A stretch of 64,000 bases of DNA from Devosia nanyangense (GTDB lineage Bacteria; Pseudomonadota; Alphaproteobacteria; Rhizobiales; Devosiaceae): contig JACRAF010000015.1 in assembly GCA_016213505.1 (NCBI GenBank), positions 46,561-110,560 on the forward strand, in the 5' to 3' direction. Each line of letters opens with the position of its first letter. Position 1 is the first letter of the stretch. Shown here piece after piece: positions 25,856-34,744 of this stretch. The notes beneath the pieces were generated by a model, which made no database searches, was not told the origin of the DNA, and saw only the letters and a program-made list of their open reading frames with translations. The translations under genes and the position numbers were made by a program.

Positions 25856-26545
25856 TCATTCGCCGGCGAAGCGGTAGCCGATGGCGGGTTCGTTGAGGAT
25901 GAGCCGGGGATGGGCGGGGTCAGCCTCAATCTTTGCGCGCAGCTGGGCGATGGCGACGCGGAGGTACTGGACGTCGTCCGCATGCGCGACGCCCCAGATC
26001 GACGTCAGCAACTGCCGGTGGGTGATGACCCGGCCGGCGTTGCGGACCAGTTGCAGGAGGAGCTCGTATTCCTTGGGGGTGAGATGGATCGGCACATTGT
26101 CGCGCGACACGACGCGGGCCGCCGCATCGACTCTGAGGCCCGAGAACTCGAAAGTGTCGGCGACGCCACCGGGGCCGCCAGTCCCGCGGCGCAATGCGGT
26201 GCGGATGCGCGCCAGGAGCTCGGCGATACCGAACGGCTTCTCGATATAGTCGTCGGCGCCGAGGTCGAGCGCCTCGACCTTCTCGCTCTCCTGGTCGCGC
26301 GCCGAAAGCACGATGATCGGTACCCGGCTGAAGGCGCGCACCTCGGCGATGACCGATTTACCATCGCTGTCGGGCAGCCCCAGATCGAGGATGACGAGAT
26401 CGGGGGAGCGCGTGGCGATCAACCGCATGGCCTCCCTGGCCGTGGCGGCCGTGAGCACCTCGAAGTCGGAGGCCACCAGTGCCGGCTTCAGGAACCGCTG
26501 GATCTGCGGCTCATCGTCGACAACGAGGATGCGGGAGCCGCTCAT
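25856..26545 (-). CDS. kdpE: KdpE-like response regulator
   Basis: A 229 aa OmpR-class regulator. The receiver has DDE at residues 10-12, the phospho-acceptor Asp in LVILDLGLPDSDG and Lys in IEKPFG. The C-terminal winged helix contains HLTPKEYELLLQLVRNAGRVITHRQLL and ends GYRF. Sequence style matches KdpE. Its ATG overlaps the kinase stop by four bases. It probably controls potassium uptake genes, most directly the kup operon in which it lies. Confidence 0.9.
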   Translation of the reverse strand: MSGSRILVVDDEPQIQRFLKPALVASDFEVLTAATAREAMRLIATRSPDLVILDLGLPDSDGKSVIAEVRAFSRVPIIVLSARDQESEKVEALDLGADDYIEKPFGIAELLARIRTALRRGTGGPGGVADTFEFSGLRVDAAARVVSRDNVPIHLTPKEYELLLQLVRNAGRVITHRQLLTSIWGVAHADDVQYLRVAIAQLRAKIEADPAHPRLILNEPAIGYRFAGE

Positions 26546-28131
26546 GAGGCCTCGCCCCGCGCCACCGGCAAACGGATGACGAAGCGGGTGCCGCGCTTGC
26601 GCGCCGCTGGACTCTCGGCGCTGATCGTGCCGCCCATGGCGGTGACGAAGCCCCGGGCGATCGACAAGCCGAGCCCGGTTCCGGCGGCGCGGCCGTCGCC
26701 GCTGCCCCGGCGGTAGAATTTGTCGAAGATGCGCTCGAGATCGCCGGCGGCGATCCCCTTGCCCTGATCGGTCACGGAGAGTGAAACCTCGCCGTCCTCG
26801 GCCCGGGCGAAGACCGCGACCGGCTGATCGGACCCCGCATATTTGCGGGCGTTGTCGAGGAGGTTGAACAGCACCTGCTCCAGCAGGACCGCATCGCCCC
26901 GGGCGGCTGGCAGGTTCGGTGCAAAGCTTATGCTGACGGCGAAGCCCGGATCGATGGTCCTGACCCGCGTGACCGCGCGTTCGACGATCTCGGGGAGATC
27001 GAGGGCCTCGCGCCTAATCTTGAGGGCACCGGATTCGATCCGCGTCATGTCGAACAGGTTGGCGACGAAGCGGTTGAGCTGGCCGGCGTCTTCCTCGATC
27101 GACTGCAGCAGGTCGTCGCGGGTGGGCGCATCCATCTTGTCGCCCAATTGCCTGAGGCTGGTCGCCGCGCCGGTGATCGAGGCGAGCGGCGTGCGAAAAT
27201 CGTGCGAGAGGGAGGAGAGCAGCGCCGATTGGAGCCGCTCGCTTTCGCGCGAGACGGCGGCGCGGGCGCTCGCCCGCGCCCATTGCGCGCGATCGATGGC
27301 GATCGCCGCTTGTTCCAGCATGGGGACGAGAATGCCGTTCTTCTGCGACCGGAGCGACTGGTCCGGCACCAGCGGCCGCATGCCGAACACGGCCACGACT
27401 CGCTGGGCAGACAGAATCGGCAGGAACGCGTAGTCCGCCTCCGGGATGATGGCGGTCGACAAGCCGGTGGGGACGCGCTTGTCGCGGGCGGCCCGGGCCG
27501 CGAAGACCGCCTCGGGAGCCAGCGACAAGCCGGGCGGCTCGGAGGCGGCCAGCGACAGCGTTCCGGCTTCGTCGTCGACGAGAACCATAGTTTGCGCGCC
27601 GAGACTCTGCCCGATGTGGCCGACGGTCGTCGTCAGGACTGCATCAAGGCCGAGCGACGCCGACAGTTTGCGCGAAAACTCGAACAGTGCGGTGGTCGAA
27701 CGGGCCTGCTCCCGGGCAGCCTCGGCTTGCTCGCTCCGGCGCGCCGCGAGGGTACCGGTGACCAGCGCCACGCCCACGAACATGAACAGGGCTACCACCT
27801 CATCGGGCTGGGCGATCGTGAAGGTCCAGCGCGGTTCGATGAAAAAGAAGTTGTAGGCGAGGAACGACAGGCTCGCCGCCAGCAGCGCCGAGACTCGTCC
27901 GCCGGCAAGCGCCGAAACGACCACCGCGGCGAGATAGAGCATCGAGATGTTCTTGAGCGCGATAAGGTCGGACACCGCATAGCCCGCGGCCGTGATGGCG
28001 CCTACCGCGAGCAGCGGCACCACGATCGCGACGAACCATGGCGGCACGTTCAGCGCCGCCGGAGTGGTCGCGGTCCTGGGGTTGGCGCCACCGCTCGGTG
28101 GAGGCCGATCGAGTTTGGACTCCTGAGCCAT
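26542..28131 (-). CDS. KdpD-like sensor kinase lacking the N-terminal input domains
   Basis: A 529 aa kinase from the ATG at 28131 (a start at 28230 is possible but adds an unlike segment). It has the four-helix DUF4118 membrane region of KdpD (about residues 30-130, with the FFFIEPRWTFTI loop), a GAF-like part, the HisKA box LLSSLSHDFRTPLASITG and an HATPase with NLLDNARKYAG, DQGKGIAAGD and GTGLGLSIARG. Full KdpD is about 900 aa and begins with KdpD and Usp domains, which are absent here. No kdpFABC is adjacent; instead it follows kup. It may sense potassium or turgor through the membrane part alone. Confidence 0.88.
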   Translation of the reverse strand: MAQESKLDRPPPSGGANPRTATTPAALNVPPWFVAIVVPLLAVGAITAAGYAVSDLIALKNISMLYLAAVVVSALAGGRVSALLAASLSFLAYNFFFIEPRWTFTIAQPDEVVALFMFVGVALVTGTLAARRSEQAEAAREQARSTTALFEFSRKLSASLGLDAVLTTTVGHIGQSLGAQTMVLVDDEAGTLSLAASEPPGLSLAPEAVFAARAARDKRVPTGLSTAIIPEADYAFLPILSAQRVVAVFGMRPLVPDQSLRSQKNGILVPMLEQAAIAIDRAQWARASARAAVSRESERLQSALLSSLSHDFRTPLASITGAATSLRQLGDKMDAPTRDDLLQSIEEDAGQLNRFVANLFDMTRIESGALKIRREALDLPEIVERAVTRVRTIDPGFAVSISFAPNLPAARGDAVLLEQVLFNLLDNARKYAGSDQPVAVFARAEDGEVSLSVTDQGKGIAAGDLERIFDKFYRRGSGDGRAAGTGLGLSIARGFVTAMGGTISAESPAARKRGTRFVIRLPVARGEAS

Positions 28132-28244
28132 GCTGTCCCACGAGGTGACCGTTCCCGCACGATGGACGTGTCCTTGGGACGGGTCTGGCCCCCTTGTATT
28201 GGAGTGAGATACGGCGGCGCAATCGCTCATCGCCGTCTCGCGGT

Positions 28245-30164
28245 CTACAGCACGACTTGCGTCCCGATCTCCACCACACGCCCGGTTGGGATGTGGAAAT
28301 ACTCGGTCGCGTCGGTGGCGTTCTTCGACAGCCCGATGAACAGCCGGTCGACCCAGAACGGCAACCCGCCGCGCGGCGAGGGCTTGAGCGAGCGCCGGCT
28401 CAGGAAGAACGAGGTCGACATGATATCGAATTTCCAGCCGAGCTTGCGCGCCAGGACGAGCGCTTTGGGGATGTTGGGGGTTTCGACGAACCCGAAGGTG
28501 ACGACCACCCTGACGAACAGCTCGCTCAGCGAAGCAATCCGCACCTTCTCGTCGTCCGGTACGCGCGGCACGTTGGCGGTGACCACCGTGAGGATCACGT
28601 TGTGTTCGTGCAGGACCTTATAGTGCTTGAGGCTGTGGAGCAGCGCCGTCGGCGCGCCTTCGAGATCGCTGGTAAGAAAGATCGCGGTGCCGGGGACGAT
28701 GGTCGGACGCTTGGCGGTGAGCGTATCGACGAGGAACTGCAGCGGGACCTCGTCGCGCCGCGTCTTTTGGGCGAGCCGGCGGCGGCCGGCGATCCACACC
28801 GCCATCAGGCCGGCGAGCACCACTGCAACCGTCGCCGGCACCCAGCCGCCGTCGGCAAACTTGCCCATGTTGGCGATAAAGAAGCCGACGTCGATGAGGA
28901 CGAACGGGCTCATGGTCACGCCCACAGCGACCGGGTGCCACTTCCAGAACTTCCACATCACGATCGAGATCAGCACCGTGGTCAACAGCATGACGCCCGA
29001 CACCGCGATACCATAGGCCGAGGACAGCGCCGCCGAGCTCTGGAAGCCGACGACCAGCAGCAGCACGCCCACCAGCAGCATGGTGTTGACCTGCGGCAGA
29101 TAGATCTGGCCCGACTGCGTCTCGGAAGTGTGGCGCAGCGTCATGCGCGGCAGGACGTTGAGGGCCATCCCCTGCTGCACCAGCGAGTAGGTGCCCGAGA
29201 TCACCGCCTGGCTGGCGATCACCGTCGCGGCGGTGGCGAGGATGACGATGGGGACGCGGGCCCAGTCGGGATACATGAGGAAGAACGGATCGCCCGCGGC
29301 GCTCGCATCGCCGCTGAGGACGAACGCGCCCTGGCCGTAGTAGTTGAGCATCAGGCATGGGAACACCAGGCTGAACCAGGCGATGGCCATCGGCCGGCGG
29401 CCGAAATGGCCCATGTCGGCGTAGAGCGCCTCGGCGCCGGTGACGACCAGGAACACCGCTCCAACGATCAAGGAGGCGATCGCCCAATGGGAGATCAGAA
29501 AGCCGACCGCATGGGCCGGATTGAGGGCCCAGAGCACCACCGGCGCGCGAATGATGTGATCGATACCCGAGAGGCCGAGCGCCACGAACCAGACGATGAC
29601 GACGGGCCCGAAGACGCTCGACACGCGGGCCGTGCCGAACCGCTGAATGGCGAACAGCGCCACCAGGATGCCGATGGTGAGCGGCAGCACGAATTGCGTG
29701 AGCGTCGGCGCCACTGATCCGAGGCCCTCGACGGCCGACAGCACCGATATGGCGGGGGTGATCATCGAGTCGCCGAAAAACAGCGCCGAGCCGATCACCC
29801 CCACCAGGAGGATCCACACCGGCCGGCCGGCAAAACCGGATCGCGCCAGCGCGGTGAGAGCGAGGATGCCGCCCTCGCCCTTGTTGTCGGCGCGGGTGAC
29901 GAAGAAGATGTATTTGATGGACACAACCAGCGTCAGCGACCAGGCGATCAGCGACAGCAGTCCGAGCACGTTTTCAGCGGACGGAGACTCTGTCCCGAGC
30001 GCCGCCAACCCCTGCCGGAAGGCGTAGATCGGGCTCGTGCCGATGTCGCCATAGACGACCCCCAGAGCGCCGAGCACGAGGACCGGCAATTTGTCCGTCC
30101 GGTGTCCCGCATCGCTCGAGTCTCCGGCGGTCATATCCGCCGCCGACGTTTCTGTGCTGGCCAT
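28245..30164 (-). CDS. kup: Kup family low-affinity potassium transporter
   Basis: A 639 aa transporter. It begins (after about 28 residues) with LGALGVVYGDIGTSPIYAFRQG, the Kup/HAK/KT signature, has about twelve membrane helices and a C-terminal cytosolic domain ending in the usual length. It imports potassium with protons. The ATG at 30164 follows GAGG and lies 10 bp after the stop of the small upstream gene. The gene is followed by the KdpD/KdpE-like pair, giving a self-contained potassium operon. Confidence 0.94.
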   Translation of the reverse strand: MASTETSAADMTAGDSSDAGHRTDKLPVLVLGALGVVYGDIGTSPIYAFRQGLAALGTESPSAENVLGLLSLIAWSLTLVVSIKYIFFVTRADNKGEGGILALTALARSGFAGRPVWILLVGVIGSALFFGDSMITPAISVLSAVEGLGSVAPTLTQFVLPLTIGILVALFAIQRFGTARVSSVFGPVVIVWFVALGLSGIDHIIRAPVVLWALNPAHAVGFLISHWAIASLIVGAVFLVVTGAEALYADMGHFGRRPMAIAWFSLVFPCLMLNYYGQGAFVLSGDASAAGDPFFLMYPDWARVPIVILATAATVIASQAVISGTYSLVQQGMALNVLPRMTLRHTSETQSGQIYLPQVNTMLLVGVLLLVVGFQSSAALSSAYGIAVSGVMLLTTVLISIVMWKFWKWHPVAVGVTMSPFVLIDVGFFIANMGKFADGGWVPATVAVVLAGLMAVWIAGRRRLAQKTRRDEVPLQFLVDTLTAKRPTIVPGTAIFLTSDLEGAPTALLHSLKHYKVLHEHNVILTVVTANVPRVPDDEKVRIASLSELFVRVVVTFGFVETPNIPKALVLARKLGWKFDIMSTSFFLSRRSLKPSPRGGLPFWVDRLFIGLSKNATDATEYFHIPTGRVVEIGTQVVL

Positions 30165-30174
30165 TTGTCGAACC

Positions 30175-30621
30175 TCAGAAAATGTTGTCGACCCAGGCCG
30201 CCTCGGTCCGCACGTTTTGCGAACCGGACGACGAGGGCGAAGGGGGGCTGGGATTGGAGCGGCGCCGGGCCTCCACCAGGGCGTCGAGAATAGCGAGAGG
30301 CAGCAGCGGATCCCGCCCGTCGACCGCGTCGTCGAACTCGAGCGGCGTCTGCCGATGAAGCGACAGGGTGCAGTGCCACTCGTCGCCATCCTGCTCGAGG
30401 CGCCTGACGTGCCAATCCGGCAATTCGAGCTCGAGGAGCGCAAGCGCGGCTTCCGTCCAGGCGCCGGTCTCGGTCAGCCGGCCGAGCCGAGCCTGGCGCG
30501 ACGCGCTGCCGATCGGCGGAAAGGCCTTTGCGCCGGCGGCGATCGCCGCGAATGCCGACTTGGCGGCCGACGAAGACGCGCCGTCCGCCGCCGCTTCGAT
30601 GCTCTGCGAGACAACAAACAA
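30175..30621 (-). CDS. hypothetical protein upstream of kup
   Basis: I cannot assign a function. The product is up to 148 aa from a TTG at 30621; no ATG is available, so the start is uncertain. The N terminus is Ala/Ser rich; the core ELELPDWHVRRLEQDGDEWHCTLS looks like a compact beta structure with conserved Trp and His; the tail is Pro/Ser rich. It has no membrane segment. It ends 10 bp before kup, so it is cotranscribed and may be a modulator of the transporter. Context is the only support for that. Confidence 0.65.
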   Translation of the reverse strand: MFVVSQSIEAAADGASSSAAKSAFAAIAAGAKAFPPIGSASRQARLGRLTETGAWTEAALALLELELPDWHVRRLEQDGDEWHCTLSLHRQTPLEFDDAVDGRDPLLPLAILDALVEARRRSNPSPPSPSSSGSQNVRTEAAWVDNIF

Positions 30622-30947
30622 GAGCGAACCAACCCGCCCGAAGGCGCTACCAATTCGGCGCCAATGTGATCAGCCGGGCATAAGGATTCGAGACGGATTG
30701 TCGGGGGCGGGCATAAAGGAACCATAAGCCGGGAACCGCGCCGCCCGGGCGCCAAGGCCAGGGTTCGCGCATGGCGCAATCCGAAGGCAGCACAGATGCT
30801 CAAAAACGAGCGGGCGCTCGGGCGTGAGGTGACGTCCGCTCTGAGCCAGGGCGCGCGAGCGTGTTGCCCCGGGGTCACCCCGAAGGTCAGCCCGCCGGCC
30901 GACTTCTGGACAACGCCGCTCTTTGATTGGGAATTTCAATGTGTTGG
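30622..30947. other. intergenic region before the kup operon
   Basis: 326 bp without a convincing gene. It must contain the promoter of the minus-strand kup operon and the 3' flank of tRNA-Arg. Two similar short stretches (GGGCATAAGGA and GGGCATAAAGGAA, around 30677 and 30711) are seen; their meaning is unknown. No RNA fold was recognised. Confidence 0.5.
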
Positions 30948-31024
<77 letters not shown>

Positions 31025-31070
31025 CTGGGGTCACGCATACGCGACCCCTCGGCAGAGCGCAAGACGGGCC

Positions 31071-31241
31071 CTAGAGGGCCTCGAGGGGGGCGGGGTCGGC
31101 CCACAGGCGGTTGAGTTCTTCGAGGAAGAGGTCGGCCAGGTCTTCGGGGTGGCTCACAGCCGCGTCGGCGGCTATCATGGCGGCGACTCCCTCCGTAAGG
31201 GTGTCGTCAAGCTCCTCGCGTTGCTCGGTTTTCTCGTTCAT
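31071..31241 (-). CDS. 56 aa acidic small protein
   Basis: A short gene with a strong Shine-Dalgarno (AGGAG, 10 bp before ATG) and a clean frame. The product [18 protein letters not shown]... is highly acidic and predicted helical, ending in [22 protein letters not shown] do not recognise it. It lies between tRNA-Arg and the pseudouridine synthase, both on the same strand. The ribosome binding site and codon pattern favour a real gene; function unknown. Confidence 0.7.
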   Translation of the reverse strand: MNEKTEQREELDDTLTEGVAAMIAADAAVSHPEDLADLFLEELNRLWADPAPLEAL

Positions 31242-31329
31242 CACGCACTACTCCTGCTGGGAGCCCCAACAAACGATAGCCGCGTCGTTTGACCTCGGAT
31301 GGGTGATTTCAGGGTGAGATTGTGGCAGC

Positions 31330-32007
31330 TCAGAACGGCGCCGGTCGCGAGAACAGGCGCACCACATGGTCCGCCGGGTGCGCAAACTGCAGCGTTTCGG
31401 CGTGCAATTGCAGCCGGCCGGCGGCGGCCAGCGCATCGGCAGGGGCATAAAGGGAATCGCCCAGGATCGGGTGGCCGAGCGCCAAGAGGTGAACGCGCAG
31501 CTGATGCGTGCGTCCGGTCAGCGGGGTGAGCCGCAGGCGCGTGGCGTTGGGCTCGCGGGCGATCACCTGCCACTGCGTCTGTGCCGGCCGGCCCTTATCG
31601 AAATCGACGCGCTGGCGCGGCTTGTTCTCCCAATCGGTGGCGAGCGGCAGATCGATCAGCCCGCTGTCGCCTTCGACCGCGCCCCAGACCCGGGCGACGT
31701 AGGATTTTTCGACCTTCCGATGTTCGAACTGGCTGCCCAGATAAGCCAGCGCCGGTTTGTCGAAAGCCATCAGCAGCAGCCCCGAGGTGTCCTTGTCGAG
31801 CCGGTGCACCACTTTGGTGGCCGGGCGATCGGGATAGCGCGCCTGAACCCGTGCTTCGAGGCAATCGGCGAGCGCGGGGTCCTTGCCCGGCACGGTCAAC
31901 AGCCCGCTCGGCTTGTCGAGGACGATCAGCCGCTCGTCCTCGTGGACGATATCGATCCAGGGATCCGTGGGTGGGAAATAGTCGGTGAGGGTGGGCAGGG
32001 CCGGCAT
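31330..32007 (-). CDS. RluA family pseudouridine synthase
   Basis: A 225 aa enzyme isomerising uridine to pseudouridine in rRNA or tRNA. The catalytic block is HRLDKDTSGLLLMAFD with the nucleophilic Asp; LDKPSGLLTVPG precedes it, and GRTHQLRVHLLALGHPILGD is the typical C-terminal block. There is no S4 domain, which matches the short RluA (23S 746 / tRNA 32) type. The ATG at 32007 is preferred over 32040 because the family begins here. Confidence 0.9.
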   Translation of the reverse strand: MPALPTLTDYFPPTDPWIDIVHEDERLIVLDKPSGLLTVPGKDPALADCLEARVQARYPDRPATKVVHRLDKDTSGLLLMAFDKPALAYLGSQFEHRKVEKSYVARVWGAVEGDSGLIDLPLATDWENKPRQRVDFDKGRPAQTQWQVIAREPNATRLRLTPLTGRTHQLRVHLLALGHPILGDSLYAPADALAAAGRLQLHAETLQFAHPADHVVRLFSRPAPF

Positions 32008-32162
32008 GGGGCGATGCTCTAGCAGGCCCTTGGCTCGCACACAAAATCTGATGGACGTGCCTCAGCGGGGCTTCCCTGTTCAAATCGGGCCGGTAATGAT
32101 GGCGGCGAGGACGAGCGGCGCGTCCGGCCGGACGGCGCCCCCACACACATCGGAGGACTTTC

Positions 32163-33272
32163 ATGGCCGCAAGGCAGCGTCTGGGCGTCGGCATCATCGG
32201 GGCCGGCAACATATCGAGCCAGTATCTCACGGCGATGAAGGACTTCCCGGTCCTCGACATCCGCGCCATCGCCGACATGCGGCCCGAGGTGGCGGCAAAG
32301 AAAGCCGCCGAGTTCGGGGTGAAGACCAAATCGGTCGACGACCTCCTCGCCGACCCCACGGTCGACATCATCGTCAACCTCACTATTCCGCGGGCACATG
32401 TGGCGGTGGGGCTCAGGGCCATTGCCGCCGGCAAGCACATCTATGGCGAAAAGCCGCTCGGGGTGACGTTCGCCGAAGGCAAGCAGCTGATCGCCGCGGC
32501 CAAGAAGAAAGGCGTCCGCGTCGGCTCGGCGCCCGACACTTTCCTCGGCGGCGGCCACCAGCAGGCACGCGCCGTGATCGATTCGGGCAAGCTCGGCACC
32601 ATCGTCGGTGGAACAGCGTTCTTTGCCTGTCCCGGCCACGAATACTGGCACCCCGATCCGGCCTTCTACTACGATGTCGGCGGCGGCCCGGTGCTCGACA
32701 TGGGACCGTATTACATCACCGACCTGGTCAACCTGCTCGGGCCGGTCAAGCAAGTGCAGGCGATGAGTCTGACCCCGCACAAGAGCCGGCCGATCCGCTC
32801 GGAGCCCAAGAAGGGCCAGATGATGCCGGTCAAGGTCCTCACCCACGTCACCGGCACGCTGCAGTTCGTTTCGGGCGCGCTGATCCAGGTGACGCTGAGC
32901 TTCGACGTGCCCAAGCACAGCCATGTGCCCTACGAGCTGTTCGGCACCGAGGGCTCGATGCTGGTGCCCGATCCCAACTGGTTCGGTGGAGAGGTCAAGA
33001 TCGCCAAACCGCGCGCCGAAGAATGGGACGATGTTCCAGTCAAGCTTCCCTATGCCGATGCGAACTACCGATCGCTGGGCGTCGCCGACATGGCACACGC
33101 CATCCTCAGCGGCCGTCCGCACCGGGCGAGCGGCGAGCTGGCGTTGCATGTGCTCGAGGTGATGGAAGCCTTCGCCACGGCGAGCAAATCGGGCCAGATC
33201 GTCAAGATCAAGACCCGCGCCGAACGCCCGGCGCCGATGGCGGAGTCGCTCAAGCGCGGGAAGATTTCGTAG
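32163..33272 (+). CDS. Gfo/Idh/MocA family oxidoreductase
   Basis: A 369 aa NAD(P)-dependent dehydrogenase of sugars or inositols. The N-terminal Rossmann motif is VGIIGAGNISSQY (near residue 10) and the family motif is GEKPLGVTFAEG with the catalytic Lys. The C-terminal domain has YYDVGGGPVLDMGPYYITDLVNLLGPV, also conserved. It stands alone with about 155 bp upstream, the pseudouridine synthase being divergent. The sugar substrate is unknown. Confidence 0.9.
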   Translation: MAARQRLGVGIIGAGNISSQYLTAMKDFPVLDIRAIADMRPEVAAKKAAEFGVKTKSVDDLLADPTVDIIVNLTIPRAHVAVGLRAIAAGKHIYGEKPLGVTFAEGKQLIAAAKKKGVRVGSAPDTFLGGGHQQARAVIDSGKLGTIVGGTAFFACPGHEYWHPDPAFYYDVGGGPVLDMGPYYITDLVNLLGPVKQVQAMSLTPHKSRPIRSEPKKGQMMPVKVLTHVTGTLQFVSGALIQVTLSFDVPKHSHVPYELFGTEGSMLVPDPNWFGGEVKIAKPRAEEWDDVPVKLPYADANYRSLGVADMAHAILSGRPHRASGELALHVLEVMEAFATASKSGQIVKIKTRAERPAPMAESLKRGKIS

Positions 33273-33565
33273 GGCAACGCCCCGCCCGGTTTCCCCTCGG
33301 GCAGGCCCGACGTCCGCGACCCTCTCGCTTGCGGGGTGAAGGGACACGCGGGACTCCAGGCTTGGTGCTGTCTCCCGAGGGGTTGCGCTGGCCGCGAGGC
33401 GCAGGAACGATTTCCTGTGGCGGTCGGCACCGAGCACTGGCGAGATAAGGGCGCGCCCGTTTCGGACATTGGCGGTTGAGGTCACTAGCGGCGTTATGAC
33501 CATTGGGCCTATCTAGTGAGTACCTCGTAGCTGACGCCGCCATTACAGTTACATCGGAGCGCTGG
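33273..33565. other. intergenic region, no feature recognised
   Basis: 293 bp between the Gfo/Idh/MocA gene and the AT-richer membrane protein gene. Base composition changes from GC-rich to more AT-rich toward its right end, which suggests a junction of sequences of different origin. No repeat, tRNA fragment or attachment site was recognised. Confidence 0.4.
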
Positions 33566-34384
33566 ATGAATATTTTTGGAGTCGATATTTCAGCCGCGGC
33601 GCTTGCGGGGTTCCTTTCAGCCTTCGTCGGCCTGCTAGCAGTCGTGTTGGCATGGCGACAGCAATCGGAACGGTCGCAGTATGCATTGACCGAGGCGATA
33701 GCGAAGATCGTGAAGACCGGGCGATCTGGAGAAGATGAGAGCCCAAAGAGCGATGAGGTGCGCGACTTGCTCAATGCCACTGATGGAACCGACCTAGCTG
33801 AGGTGGCGGCCGAAGTTGTCAAATCATTGTCGAGGAAGAAAATAACGGAAATCGCAGCTGCAGATGCGGCTGCCCGATATGAGGTTAATGCGCTCAGGCG
33901 CCTTTCCGAACATTCATCTCTTTTGGGGAAGAGGGCCAACTCATCACTATTCGCTGGACTTGGATTTGGCGCCGTCGGCGCCGTCTTTCTTGGCGTACTA
34001 CTTTTCGTCGAAAAGCCGACTGGCCTGGTTGAACTAACTGGTATTCTTTCCCATTACCTCCCGCGACTCTCTATTACTTTGATCGTTGAACTTGTTGCCT
34101 TCTTCTTTTTGCGAGTCTATTCGCGAACACTGGCGGACATAAGATACATTCAGAATGAAATTACGAACATCGAGATGAAACTGGTCGGCCTGCACATCGC
34201 AATCGAGCGAAACGCAGCGGACGTTGTCAATGAGGCAGTCCTCGCACTTATCCACACTGAGCGGAATCACATCCTAGAAAAGGGTCAAACCTCGTTGGAA
34301 AATGAGCGGGAGCGCATCGAAAGCAAGACACTCAGTCAGCTTGTCGCCGGTCTTGCCGAAGCCCTTCGGGGAAATACGAAATGA
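33566..34384 (+). CDS. AT-richer three-helix membrane protein of unknown function
   Basis: A 272 aa protein I do not recognise. GGAG lies six bases before the ATG at 33566. Three membrane helices are predicted, at about residues 9-29, 127-148 and 166-185; the loop between the first two (about 95 residues) is charged and rich in Glu/Lys/Asp, and the last 85 residues look like a helical or coiled-coil cytosolic tail rich in Glu. Codon use is clearly less GC-biased than in all neighbours (many AT-ending codons), a sign of horizontal acquisition. It is a single gene without partners. Membrane-anchored effector or sensor roles are possible but unsupported. Confidence 0.75.
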   Translation: MNIFGVDISAAALAGFLSAFVGLLAVVLAWRQQSERSQYALTEAIAKIVKTGRSGEDESPKSDEVRDLLNATDGTDLAEVAAEVVKSLSRKKITEIAAADAAARYEVNALRRLSEHSSLLGKRANSSLFAGLGFGAVGAVFLGVLLFVEKPTGLVELTGILSHYLPRLSITLIVELVAFFFLRVYSRTLADIRYIQNEITNIEMKLVGLHIAIERNAADVVNEAVLALIHTERNHILEKGQTSLENERERIESKTLSQLVAGLAEALRGNTK

Positions 34385-34744
34385 GAGCTGACCTGATGCG
34401 AGGCGCCGTCGTCACTGCGACGACCACCGGGGTCTAGTCTGCCGGGTCCGCCGCCCCAAGGGCGTATGGCCTCCGTCCGAAACGCGTTCTTAGCTCGGAC
34501 AAAAAAAATGAGGCACCGGCAGACTTGGGGGTCTTTGCATTGCGCCGGTGCCTCACTCGACCCGGTGGGTACCGGGATGGGGGCCGGCCCGGCGTTGGGA
34601 CCGGGCACAGGAGACAGGCAGCACGATACACGCGCCAAGCTGACAGCTGGCTGACAACGGGGGTGGCGGGTGCCGCAATCCCCAGCGACGGGCCCCCGGA
34701 ACGCCCCGCGGCCGGAGCGAGCCGGGGGGCGACTGTCCGCCCGA
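34385..34744. other. gene-free region with sRNA/terminator-like element
   Basis: 360 bp with no convincing protein gene. The left half holds the strong hairpin and T run listed separately; the right half is GC-rich with several local dyads (for example GGTGGGTACCGGG and CCGGCCC tracts). On the minus strand a promoter-like AT-rich stretch is weak or absent. An sRNA ending at the hairpin, or the 3' UTR of the aldo/keto reductase gene, would explain it. Confidence 0.45.
34500..34555 (-). terminator. intrinsic terminator (minus strand), possible sRNA end
   Basis: On the minus strand a 12 bp perfect stem (TGAGGCACCGGC, 34509-34520, with its complement at 34544-34555) encloses a 23 nt loop and is followed by a run of eight T. 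This is a textbook rho-independent terminator. It lies about 190 nt beyond the stop of the aldo/keto reductase gene, which is far for a simple gene end. Confidence 0.75.
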
